From NCBI GenBank assembly GCA_963556145.1, contig OY744461.1, positions 8,318,891-8,382,890 of the forward strand: 64,000 nt of DNA, written 5' to 3'. Source of the stretch: Hygrocybe punicea (lineage: Eukaryota > Basidiomycota > Agaricomycetes > Agaricales > Hygrophoraceae). Position 1 is the first letter of the stretch. Each line of letters opens with the position of its first letter. Positions 34,903 through 45,803 of the stretch are shown here, one piece after another. Made by a program: the position numbers and the translations under genes. Below the pieces are notes generated by a model that was given only the letters and a program-made list of their open reading frames with translations, made no database searches and was not told the origin of the DNA.

Positions 34903-35435
34903 ATTCTGCACGACTATGTTGCTGTCGTGATATCATGTTGTCGCTCTCTTTCATACAGTCGTTTTTACATTCATTTAATGGCCTATTGTATATTCCAGTA
35001 TTTTGCAATACAGCGCTTTTCGTATGTTATAGCCAAGCCAGGGTTTACTGCCTATCAATCTGTGGTGAAGCCTCAGGCCTCAGGGACCATCAGTCAAAGG
35101 TTTGTCGAGGGTTCGCAGGGACTGTTTGAACGTGCCTGCTAAACTAGGCTTGAAATGGTGCTGAAATTTTGTATTAAAAATTGGTCTAGCAGAACCCTCT
35201 CGGATCCATCACTTCGGGTTTGAGCAACCTCCACGTCAAAGGCTTCCAGAACGCCTTCCAGAATCACTAAGACAGTAAACGCCATAAAAGGTTCAGATCC
35301 AGCCACTTCCGACGATTACCAAAGGGTGGGAACTTCGAACCCTGAGCTAGCCCTGAGCTGTGCTCGTGGTGTACCATGAAGTAGTGGGGGTGGCCACCCC
35401 CTGCTGGTTGTTCCATTTCGTTGACTTGCCCACTC

Positions 35436-35805
35436 TAGTGTTGCCACAGCTATAGCCGATGTTTTTTGAAAAATTGCCATTTTAGGCTAGTAAAATTAGG
35501 CAAAATTATGAAAATATTTGAGGAGATGGGTGAAGCCAAAAGCTGAGGGGTCACTTAAGGGTGCTAAGGATTTGGGGCTCAATTCTCAGGGTTCTTCAGG
35601 GATAGCTGTTGGATGGTAGCTGACTAGGCTCAACAGCTATGGTTGAATAACTCTGAAGATTGGGCACCAAATTCTTAGCACCCTTAAGTGACCCCCCAGC
35701 TTTTGGCTTTGCCCATCTCCTCAAATATTTTCATAATTTTGCCTAATTTTACTAGCCTAAAATGGCAATTTTTAAAAAAACCTCAGCTATAGCCGTGGCA
35801 ACCCT
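35436..35805. mobile_element. hAT-like foldback MITE (370 bp)
   Basis: TAGTGTTGCCACAGCTATAG at the left and its inverse (CTATAGCCGTGGCAACCCTA) at the right. The 8-bp target duplication GCCCACTC is perfect (35428-35435, 35806-35813). The two halves are nearly full-length inverted copies, so the element folds into one hairpin. Confidence 0.92.
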
Positions 35806-35813
35806 AGCCCACT

Positions 35814-37095
35814 CCGTTCGTTGGTGTGTGCATGCTGATATGCAATATGTAGCTATAAGAAGGGAATCCTACAACTACTAAGGTGAAAAGGTGCAAGGAA
35901 GCTTCGGAAAGCCTACACTAGTATAGGAAAGGAAAGAGAAGGAATAGAAGTGTATGAGAAACTCAATAGAAGTGCTGCAATCAAAATCAAAGTGGTGTGA
36001 TCAAATCAAAGAGTTGCAATAAAATCAAAAGTCGCAGTCAGATCAAAGGGTCAGACAGTGAGAGAACATGATAAAATGTAAAGAGAATGGAACTAGGATG
36101 AAGGGGAAGAAGGGGGAATGATGGTCTGTCTTGATTCTCTGGGGGGTTCTCTGTCTAGTGGCTCATACAGGCAGGTAAATAAGCTGTAAGGACAAAGAAA
36201 GAGGGATGAAAGGATAATACTAAAAGGAGATATGTGAGATAAAGGGCATATAGAAGAAAGGATAGGTAGAGAGAATGATAAATGAATATAGAAAACAAAG
36301 AGAACAAAGGAAATACTTCGAAGTGCGATAACTAAATATCTCCGAAGTCGCAGAAGATCACAATAGTCGCAATGTAATCGGAAGGTCAAAGAGAGGTAAG
36401 TCACATCAAATCGCAAGGAATCACAAAATATATACAATTGGAGCTCAGGATTGCTGAGTGCATATCAGCACATCTTGGGGCTTGTTCAACTTGTTGGTAC
36501 ATCTGATGTGGCATTGATTGTCACCATTGTGGTTGTGGCTGTCATGGTAGCAATTGTCATTGTCATTGTCATTGTCATTGTTGTGGTGGTGGTGGCCATA
36601 GACTTGCAACTTGATTGTTAGTGTCAAATAAAATAAAATAAAATAAAATAAAAATTTATGTGGGCATAAGGGAGTACCACGCATACCAGGGCTGCACCAC
36701 GCCTGGTCTTGCTCACCATCATCATCATTGCGTTGGCATCATCCTATGGTCAAAGGTCAGTATGGGTCAGTACCAGTCATGAAAATGCTAAGTCAAACTT
36801 ACTGAAAATGGCAAATGTGATGATATTTGGCACTCCATTTTGCCAAACTTTGCCAAATGGTCTGTGTGCGATCAAAACATATAAGTTGTGCATGCATTTA
36901 CTTGATCAGGGCATATCATTCACTTCAATTTCGTTAATACTGATTTACTTGTTTACAGATAATATGTCATACATTTCATAAGTCGTTAATAAATATAGTT
37001 GTTGTAAGGTTATGATAAAATCAATTAAATATATTTGTAATCTCTTAATTATTAATAATTGATATTGTCTTTGAATTTGCCTTGACACTCTGTCG
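35814..37095. other. CpG-poor repeat-derived sequence, no gene
   Basis: AT/GA-rich DNA with (ATTGTC)n at 36550-36580 and (AAAAT)n at 36630-36650. 36450-36720 is an old, CpG-decayed relative of the hairpin-intron part of element F (shared GGGAGTACC hairpin arm and the AAAATAAAA intron). No coding region supported. Confidence 0.5.
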
Positions 37096-37101
37096 CACAA
37101 A

Positions 37102-37405
37102 AAGGGCCACCTTTTACAAGGAGCAAAAGGGGCCAAAGGTCCCAAGAGGTAGCACCTTTTCCAAGAAAGTGACCTGGCTTAAAAAAGGTCAAACTCTTGG
37201 AAAAAGAGGTCAAAAGGAGGAAAAAAGGGAAGGGAAAAGAATCAAAAGCTCTTCTTTTCCCTTCCCTTTTTTCCCTCCTTTTTCCAAGAGTTTGACCTTT
37301 TCTAAGCCAGGTCACTTTCTTGGAAAAGGTGCTACCTCTTGGAAAAAATGCTACCTCTTGGAAAAGGTGGACCTCTTGGGACCTTTTTCACCTTGTAAAA
37401 GGTGC
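37102..37405. repeat. Foldback repeat (~150-bp arms)
   Basis: The left arm (for example CCAAGAAAGTGACCTGGC and AAGGTCAAACTCTTGG) is repeated inverted to the right of about 37250. Parts of the right arm are duplicated (CTACCTCTTGGAAAA three times). A diverged relative spans 46900-47400. Confidence 0.75.
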
Positions 37406-37639
37406 AAAAGGTGCAAAAGGTGCAAAAAAATGGCTTGTAATTTTCCTGATGTCACTAGGAACCAGGACAACAATGATGAGGACCACAACACAACAACTGC
37501 AATGATGTTTATATGTGTACAATGTCTATAAGGAAGGAAGTTAATCCCTACAACACCATAGCACTATTTGAGTTCTGAGGGGCCTGATCTCAACCCTAAT
37601 GGTCAGAAACAATAATAAGAAGGATAGCTGTGATGATGT

Positions 37640-38395
37640 TGATATGCACTCAGTGGCACTGACCCCTGAATCGCCAAACTGGACACATCCTCGCTATCCA
37701 TTGAAATGACCTCAATACTCTGTGATTTCACAATGGTTGACAATCATGAGTGCAACTGCTTGACCCTTTTGCAATCGTCTCCGACAAAGTCATGGATGAT
37801 GATAAATAACCTTCAAATTGGATCAACCCACCTGCTGTCAGATAATCAATTGCCTTTCATCCATGTACTGCCCCATTTCAACATAGACAGACTAACCCCT
37901 TTAGTACATTTAATCCCTTTCTTTCTCAAAACCCCTTTCTTCTTCTATTGTTATGAGACCATCTTTGTCTTCCTTTTAAAACCCTTTCCAATTATTTTCC
38001 CATGTGATTTCTTGTTCTCCCTTTCTCTCAATTCCTTTTAGAGTACATTTCCTTTCTATCCACTACATCTCAAGTCATTCTGATCTCCAATTCTCATTGT
38101 ATAAAAGAGATGTGTAGATTAAGCTTAATGCAAGCAGATGAATGCATTGTTCTATCCCACTTCACAATACATTCCTCTTGAGTCAGTGTGATGTCACCCT
38201 CTATGAAGTCAACTAAGATTTATCAATTAGTGCCCCTTCGACCTAAAATTGCCATCATGAAATTGATCACTACAGTCACACAATTGGTCACAATTGTCGC
38301 AGCAGTACATTTTCAATTGGCAATATTTACTTTAGTAGTTTTCTCTTCTTCATACCTTGTACCAAGCTTGTAGAAGCTTTACTTTTCACTTCCTT
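37640..38395. repeat. Decayed LTR-like sequence
   Basis: Aligns by eye with 48915-49086 plus 51595-52100 (shared blocks around CGTCTCCGACAAAGTC, TTAGTACATTTAATCCC, TGTATAAAAGAGATG and CTTGTAGAAG). The TATA-like TATAAAAGAG suggests an LTR promoter. Probably a solo LTR or truncated copy of the gypsy-like element at 49-59 kb. Confidence 0.5.
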
Positions 38396-40254
38396 ACATC
38401 TATACCAGTTGTAGGGTGTAGGTTTAGTGCTTTGCACTACAACTAGCTCATAAATGTTTCCAATGTGTGCAATATGTGTGAAACAGTTGTGACATTTGTT
38501 ATACCCATCCCATATGTCCCCGGTGTTGTGTGAACTGTGTATGTCCATGGGTCAATGTGTACCTGCACCCACAGTGGGTATGGTGTGCTCGGGTGCGGGT
38601 ACAGTTTTCAAACTCCAACCCGCGGGTTCACCCGTGTGATACCCTACATTTGTGACATATATGTAGAACTTGTAGAAGGACCACGAAGCTTAATAGAGCT
38701 TATCAAAGCTATTGTATGGACAGCACAGCAAAGAAGTAATATGATAGACTGGAATCAAGGTATACAAGATGTCTTTTATGGCTATTCTACAGAGAGTATT
38801 CATGCAAACTTAGTTCTCAGGACAATAAAGGGTGAAGAAGAGACAAGACACATAGATGGAGCACAATGGAACTATGATGCAATAGGGATGAAACAGAAGT
38901 GAGATGAAGGGAATAGTACCAGGTGAAACAATATCCAGGATTGGAGCTATAATGTTTGAAATAAGTGAAACATGTTGCAGAAAGGCTTCCCAGAGATGGC
39001 GATGAAGATAGAACAGAATAGGAATGACATGGGATGAATGGTATATGCATGGCTAATGTTGGAGAGACTCAAAATATACTTCTGAAGGGCTCAAAGAGCT
39101 TTGAAGAGCTTCAAAGAAAATTGCAGTAATGTCAAAGCATCGTGTGCATATTGCACTTGCATCACAATGAAGATATGTCAACATCAGGATGTTTCATGGC
39201 TAATCACAGTGTGTTGAGGCCAGAATAGGTCAAATAGAAGGATTCCATGCTTAGGAATGTGTGCTGCATATCAGTGTTGGCAAGCACACCATGCCCAGAG
39301 TGCTGCCTTGCAATCTTTTGAAAGAAAAATTCCCCTGTAATGATCATTCAAAGAAGAGGGCAAGCATACTGGCAAGTAATATGTTGTGTTAGTACAGCTG
39401 TAGATCGATCACTGTAATAGCCAGAGCAGAGCTGCCATCTGTCACAAGAATTACATTCTTCCACCCCCACCCTTCAATATATGCCCTCCCTGTGGATTGA
39501 TCACACCCAAGTCATCCAAACCACCTGCACACTGTAGAGGGCAGGGTCCCTCTATACATGAAAACCTGACATATATGACACAACCCGACTCCGCACTAAG
39601 ACGTGTAACGAACCCCTGTGCCTAATTCCACCAAACCTGGATCCAGACCTGACCCACAACACAGCACAACTCTCAACATGTTTACATCGTGATGACCATT
39701 GACACTGGTTCATGCCTCCACCACAACTCCAAGAAGACCCTATCACGTCTCATAGAAACACTGACCAGTTTGATATATTTCAGTAGATTTCATATTTACC
39801 GCCTCTCCTCCTAACAAGCCTGTGCAGAACACCACCTCAATTAGTACTATAAATATAGGAATAGTTGTACCAAACAATACGAGTTGATTCTTCACTCCAA
39901 AATGCACAGAACTCTTTCATACTAAAGTCTCTCATCACTCCTTGCTATCCCGTAACAAACCTGCCTTTGCTTTATCTGAAAACTCTCCGTCTACTCCATG
40001 ACCCGGCCGGATCCGATTCCCAAATCAATCTGGAATCCAACCCAACCGATCAGATAGGTCCAATCCTCTCTGGTTCCCACTTACATGACCTTGGATTCCC
40101 TACTTGCCACTCCTCTGTCACTTCTACTAGCTGATCACCCTTCAAAGTAGATTCCCATTCCAGATCTACAACCCCACTCGCTGTCACAACACCATTCCCA
40201 TTGATAACAAGAGGCTGGGGCCCTGCCTACCACCCTCAAACACAAGAGACAGAC
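38396..40254. other. No gene recognised
   Basis: AT-rich, CpG-depleted sequence. 38527-38650 contains a GGGTA-rich block ending CCCTA that resembles the ends of the TAGGG-type hAT elements at 41.4 and 54.2 kb. Short frames here look random. Confidence 0.5.
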
Positions 40255-40832
40255 AAAAAAATTATGATCAAATGATGTGCAAATATCTTGTCACATTTTA
40301 AAACTGTTTGCATTGTTATCTTGTGAAAATATTGTAGAAAATAATGTTATCTAAATGCAGTATTCATACAGAAAATAGTGCATACAGAAAATACAATTAT
40401 TTAGGCCTTTATTGTTTTCATTATTGTGTGCATGTATTCAGAAAAAAGAAAAAGACCCAAATATTTAGGATTTCTGGCTGGATATCTGTGGATCCTGTTG
40501 TCAGGCAGATCTTCAAGATATTTGGTCTCAAGATAATTCAGGCACAAGCTAGGTCCCGATTATCTGGAGACCAAATAGTCTAAAATTCTGCCCTCACAAT
40601 AAAAGCCATAGATATCAGTCTAGAAATTCTAAATATTTGAACCATTTCTCTTTTCTGAATACATGTTTACAATAATGAAAACAACAAAGGCCTAAATAAT
40701 TGTAATTTCTGTATGCACTATTTTCTGCATAAATACCACTATTATTTTCTGCAATATTTTCACAAGTGAGATGACAACACAAATAGTTTCAAATGTGATT
40801 GGATATCTGTGTATTATTTGATGGCAAAAAAT
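40255..40832. repeat. Foldback element (~235-bp arms)
   Basis: Left arm about 40255-40490 and right arm about 40595-40832 are inverted copies: blocks such as GTGAAAATATTGTAGAAAA, AGAAAATAGTGCATACAGAA and ATTTAGGCCTTTATTGTTTT recur inverted. No coding sequence. Confidence 0.78.
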
Positions 40833-41424
40833 CCTCATCCATCTCCTGTGAAACCACCTCACAAATGGCACTGCATTCGTGAGGTTGCAGAACAGTGGTA
40901 GGAACCTGGTACAGGGTGACACAGACACCCATGTCACACCCATGGGTCATATGGGTCATGATGGGTGTTACCCATAACAGGTATGGTTTTCACAGGGGCA
41001 GGTGTGGTCATGACAATCTGAACCCATCCTGCACCCATGGTCAACCCTAGAGGTGTGTGGGAAATTGGTTGCAGGGGTGCCAAATAGAACTACCCTTGAT
41101 GAAAACAATAAGTTGTATTTTCTGTACAGTTTATCAACTGTATTAAACATATTTCATTACACAGTGGCTGTGATCACCTGAACAAAATGTTTTCTCATAA
41201 ATGTATTTTTAATGCTGCAGAAAGTCACCCAATCATTCCTAAGCAACTATGTAATCAAACCAGACTACTATTTTTCTGTAAGGATCTAGAAGTGTTAGCC
41301 TACTAAATGCAATTTCTCTAGAATTTTATAACTGACAGAACTTGAATGAAAACCAATTCATTAGGGCCTATTGAAACTATCCCACTTAGCTACCACTATA
41401 TAAGGCAAGGGTTGCATGGGAAGT

Positions 41425-42068
41425 TATGGCCAGTCAGGGGTACACCCGCAGTGCTCTGGGGCTGTACTCGGACCCGTACCCGTCACGGGTACATACCCAA
41501 GGCCAAAAGTACGGGTATGGCACGGGTTTTGCAGGGGTACAGGAAGAAACATGCAAAATACCCCATTTTTACCTGTTTTTGGTGGTTTTTATGGTTATTG
41601 TGGACAGAATACTGGCCGGATCCCTTTAGTGTAAAGGAACACAATGTTTAGAATACTGTGGGGAGTGTTGAGAGCATTTTTACATATTTTTACAAGCAAT
41701 GATTCTCATTATATCCCTCAAAAACATGCAAAATACCCCATTTTTACCTGTTTTTGGTGGTTTTTATGGTTATTGTGGACGGAATACTGGTCGGATCCCT
41801 TTAGTGTAAAGGAGCACAATGTTCAGAATACTGTGGGGAGTGTTGAGAGCATTTTTACATATTTTTACAAGCAATGATTCTCATTATATTTCTCAAAAAT
41901 AGCGAAGAATATTCCAAAAATTGAGTTTTTGATGTTTCTTCTCCCAAAAAAAATACAGCCCATACCCGCGTGGGTACTGCGGGTATTCTGAGGCTGGACT
42001 CGTACCCTTAACCTGTGGTACCCGTACTCTTAACCCCTGGGGGTATTGCATACCCTTGACCTGCCCTA
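41425..42068. mobile_element. hAT-like element L (644 bp)
   Basis: 8-bp target duplication TGGGAAGT (41417-41424, 42069-42076). Imperfect TIRs TATGGCCAGTCAGGGG and, inverted, TAGGGCAGGTCAAGGG. Ends rich in GGGTA/ACCCG. The centre is an almost perfect tandem duplication of about 175 bp (41549-41723 and 41724-41898). No gene. Confidence 0.8.
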
Positions 42069-42266
42069 TGGGAAGTTGGTGTCAAATAGCAGAATTCTTA
42101 TGAAAATCGCAATCAAAATGTGACTGGATATTTTGTATTAGGAAGTGCCAACTTAGTTGGCAAAAACCTTGCTTGCTGGCTAGACAATGTGTACAAGTGA
42201 CATATATACAAAATTTGACCTGAGAGCACCACCATTCCTAGATAGTCTGGCATAAGCTCATGACAC

Positions 42267-42495
42267 TAGTGTTGGGGAAGTTCGGTTTGGTCCGGTTTGG
42301 GGCCTTTTTGCCCAAACCGGAAACCGAATGGTCCGGTTTTCCACCCAAAGTCCCCAAACCAGACCGAAACCGATGCAAACGGTTTGCATCGGTTTCGGTC
42401 TGGTTTGGGGACTTTGGGTGGAAAACCGGACCATTCGGTTTCCAGTTTGGGCAAAAAGGCCCCAAACCGGACCAAACCGAACTTCCCCAACACTA
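42267..42495. mobile_element. hAT-like foldback element D (229 bp)
   Basis: TAGTGTTGGGGAAGTTCGG at the left and its inverse at the right, palindromic over nearly its whole length. Flanks do not match (CATGACAC / GTTGCAAG), so the site was rearranged after insertion. Confidence 0.75.
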
Positions 42496-42670
42496 GTTGC
42501 AAGGTCAGAATGGTGCAGGGGGACTGGCCACTAACCAAAACCGAACCGATGCAAACGGTTTGCATCGGTTTCGGTCCGGTTTGGAGATTTTGGGTGGAAA
42601 CCGGACCATTCGGTTTCCGGTTTGGGCAAAAAGGCCCCAAACCAGACCAAACCGAACTTCCCCAACACTA
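42496..42670. mobile_element. Half element E abutting LINE ORF1
   Basis: Starts with 35 bp related to the flank of the 52-bp module (CAGAATGGTGCAGGGG), then a right-end half of a TAGTGTTGGGG element ending CCCCAACACTA at 42670. It replaces the 5' end of the LINE ORF1. Confidence 0.6.
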
Positions 42671-44675
42671 TTATAGTCAAGAAAGACCTGAAATCAGTGG
42701 ACAATATGCTCGGAACGCTGACCGAGAGAGAACTTGTCGAAAAGGCTAAGCTTGCACTAGACATGATGGGGATTATGGCGGCTGACAAGCCAGACAGCAT
42801 GACATTCGTCAGGGCACGACGTACCCAGGCAGGCGTGATCATATACTCACTGAACACCACAGAGGCAGCACAATACATGCGCAGGAGTGATGTCATGAAA
42901 GAATTCATATCCCACTTTGGCGGAGCATCCATGATGATGGCAGGGCTATGCCAGGTAGTAGTGGAATATGTCCCTACAACGCTTGACCCAGAGAGACAAG
43001 TGGCCCTCAAAGAAATTGCACAAGATAGCACACTGCCAAAGATGTCAATATGTGAAGCAAGATGGCTAAAACCTGCACATCTACGCGTGGAAGGTCAGCA
43101 ATATGCCTTTCTCATATTGGGTCTTGCATCGCGGGACGCCACAAATCACATTCTGGAATATGGAGTGTTGAAGGGAAACAATGTCAGACTAGGAAGCTAC
43201 TACAGGAGCCACATTGATGTATGAAATGTCAAGGCTTCGGACACATTGCAAAGGAGTGCAAATCGATACACAATGTATGCACAAGGTGTGCCGGGATGTA
43301 TTGCACATCCGACTGCAGCTGTGGAGTGGAAGGGGGGACACCCCTCAAATGTGCCAACTGCAAAGAATCGGGCATGGTGCAGCAGACCGGAACTGCAGGG
43401 TATTCCAGGAAAGAGTAAAGAAAATGAGTGAGTATAACATGGAGGCGAGGTATAGGCTGTTTCCAACAAATGAGCCCAGGACATGGGGATGTGCAGATGA
43501 GGGTGGTGCCCAAATGGGCAACTTCGACCAAGCGTGGAGAAATGATGGAGGGAGACAGGAACAATGACCACGGGAAGGGGGCACACACAACAGTATAAAA
43601 GGTGGATATAGCACAGAGGCCCAAAACAGACAGGGATGGAGTATGGGTCGAGGCGGCCCCAAGACGGCATGAAATCAAGGCTCGGTACATGGAGTTACAA
43701 GGGGAGCTCTGGACGCTGTCAGTGCAGAACAGCGTAAGTCAGGGAGGGCAGGGTAGCAATAGGATATCACAACAGACCCTGGACAACATTTGGGGAACAC
43801 AACCTGGGCCGACGTCCACGCCAGGAGGCTGGGGAGATGAACCATTGACAGGTCCAGCATACATCATCACCCCGCTAGCAAAACAAGCACCCACGAATGC
43901 GATGGACACAGAACCACCAAGCCAATATAGACAGGAAATGCCATCCACACAGTCAATCGAGGACCTGTATGCATGAAGCAGGTATCCATATGGCAACAAA
44001 ATGTAAACAAGTCATTAATAGCCCAGCTGGATATGCTTGAGGCTGTAAAGAAAGAACATGCATTCATACTAATACAAGAGCCCTACTTCGACTTCAAAAG
44101 CCTCACAAGGGCCAATGGATACTACACCATTATATACCCCCCCCCGACATCACGACACACACAGTACTAACCCGACAAGATCAGTAATACTCATCAGCAA
44201 ATTAATCGACTCTAATACATGGTCACCCATACTTATACCAGCCACCGACCTGACCGCAGTCCAGCTTGTCGGGCCGTTTGGCACTATACAAATCATCAAT
44301 GTGTACGTCAACTGCACCAACGATGACACCCTGATAAAGTTGGGGGAATATATGAACAGTCAGGTGGCACAGAATGCACCCGCCAGACCAATACAATACA
44401 TATGGGTGGGGGACTTCAACCGACATCACCCACTATGGGACAAGGAAAGAAACGCCCACCTATTCACTACGGCCAATTTAGAAGCAGCCACAACACTGTT
44501 GGAACTTATTGGGCGACATAAGATGCGAATGGCACTACCGGAAGGGATTCCGACACTACAAGCACTGGCGACCGGCAACATGACAAGAGTAGACAACGTA
44601 TTCTGCACTGACACACTCCTAGACCAATTCATAACATGCGATACGCAGCCTGAGGACAGGCCGGTGAAATCAGAC
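42671..44675 (+). mobile_element. LINE, 5' half (ORF1 and endonuclease)
   Basis: 42671-43224 encodes a Gag-like ORF1 (LTERELVEKAKLALDMMGI...SICEARWLKPAHLRVEGQQ). After a frameshift near 43217 come CCHC zinc knuckles (CMKCQGFGHIAKEC, 43220-43262, then more Cys pairs). 43973-44675 encodes the start of ORF2, an apurinic-type endonuclease: SIWQQNVNKS, FILIQEPYFD, WVGDFNRHHPLWD and RVDNVFCTD. A frame change lies near 44150. It stops at codon GAC in PVKSD (44673-44675), where the next LINE residues would be the FQIMYTLDI that open the minus-strand fragment at 18258. The N-terminus of ORF1 is missing. Confidence 0.88.
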
Positions 44676-44694
44676 CCAGGACACCCCAATCCCA

Positions 44695-44746
44695 CCTCGC
44701 AAAGATGCCAGCCACTTCAATTGACGTGCGTGGCTCTCTCACAAGG
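44695..44746. repeat. 52-bp dyad module at the LINE 3' break
   Basis: CCTCGCAAA ... CTCACAAGG with core TTCAATTGAC. Left flank CACCCCAATCCCACCTCGC matches the inverted flank of the copy at 50507. Confidence 0.75.
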
Positions 44747-45047
44747 TAGAAGTTGTCTGGTTCAATGTGGATGCATCAGGACACCCAGACAAAGAGGCCC
44801 ACATATGGCTGAAGGCCAGTGCAAGGCCCCAGCACCGAAATTGCACCTTGCAGACAGGCTGGCCACACAGGGTGCACAGTACCACTGGCATACTATATAC
44901 TGAAGTATCTTGAATTTATTGGGGGTATACTACATATTGTTATCATATTGTTGCACCAGTATTCAAAAAGCATTCAAAATCATGATGATCCAATATTTTG
45001 AAACAAAGTACATTACCAGTGTTGATTGACAATTTTACAGTACTTCT

Positions 45048-45300
45048 CACTGGATGCAAGCCATAATGTTTCTAATAAAAATATCATGAAATTGTTTGGA
45101 AATTAATCCATATTATTTTAACATGTCATTTGTAAAAAACATTAAGATATGTAGTGCATATCTTTTTTAATATTTCTGAGAAAGGTATGATAAAGATATG
45201 ATAAAAATTATGAGCAAAGAAAAGATTTTCAAAGACTGTGAAATTGTATCTCTTTTATGATAGCATTCAAGATATTCTTATGATAACTTCCTTTACAGCC
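45048..45300. mobile_element. Partial MITE, second copy
   Basis: Left ~250 bp of the MITE at 18343-18715 in the same orientation, starting CACTGGATGCAAGCCATAAT; the right end is absent. Confidence 0.75.
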
Positions 45301-45413
45301 GTTTTAGTAATTCATGGCACTCGCGGCTTTTTTTTTTTCATGTCCAAAGTTTGGACTTGTTGAATTCTCATAGTTCATTGTATCATAACCTGTACATGTA
45401 CTGACCCATCAGC

Positions 45414-45803
45414 AGAGATGTCAAGTTAGCTGCCATCCGCCTCCACAACCATGGTGTCCTCACCCTGAACGAGATCCTTGAGCATTGCAGGTTCTCACTA
45501 AGGACCTGGTACCAAATCCAAGCTCACCTGTGCACGACTGGTGATGTTGTCAGTCTCCCAAGGGGATTCCATGGCCACATTCGCTCCCTTGACCATGACG
45601 ATGTATAATATCTTCTTGAAGTCATTCACCATAATCCTGACTACTTTCTGGATGAGCTTCTCAGCTTGCTCAAGACTAACTGCTTCATCTCTGTCCATTA
45701 CACCACCATCCATGCTGAACTCCTCCATCTCAATGTCAGCCACAAGAAATTACAACACATCGCCATTGAGAGGGATGAAGACAGACGTGCCTTGTTCATT
45801 ACA
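45414..45803 (+). pseudogene. Tc1/mariner-type transposase, N-terminal fragment
   Basis: Translates as VKLAAIRLHNHGVLTLNEIL, then TGDVVSLPRG, FLDELLSLLKTNCFISVHYT, HKKLQHIAIERDEDRRALF. This is the homeodomain-like DNA-binding half of the fungal Tc1-like DDE transposases (family recollection). A TAA stop at 45606 interrupts it, and the sequence is cut at about 45797 by an inverted-repeat element; the DDE domain is absent. Confidence 0.72.

Noticed and set aside
41425..42068. GGGTA/ACCCG richness suggesting telomere-like repeats
   Set aside because: Not tandem, not TTAGGG, and located inside elements with clear 8-bp duplications.
42267..42670. Treating 42267-42670 as one hAT element
   Set aside because: Three ends of one type and no matching 8-bp flanks; a rearranged pair of elements fits better.
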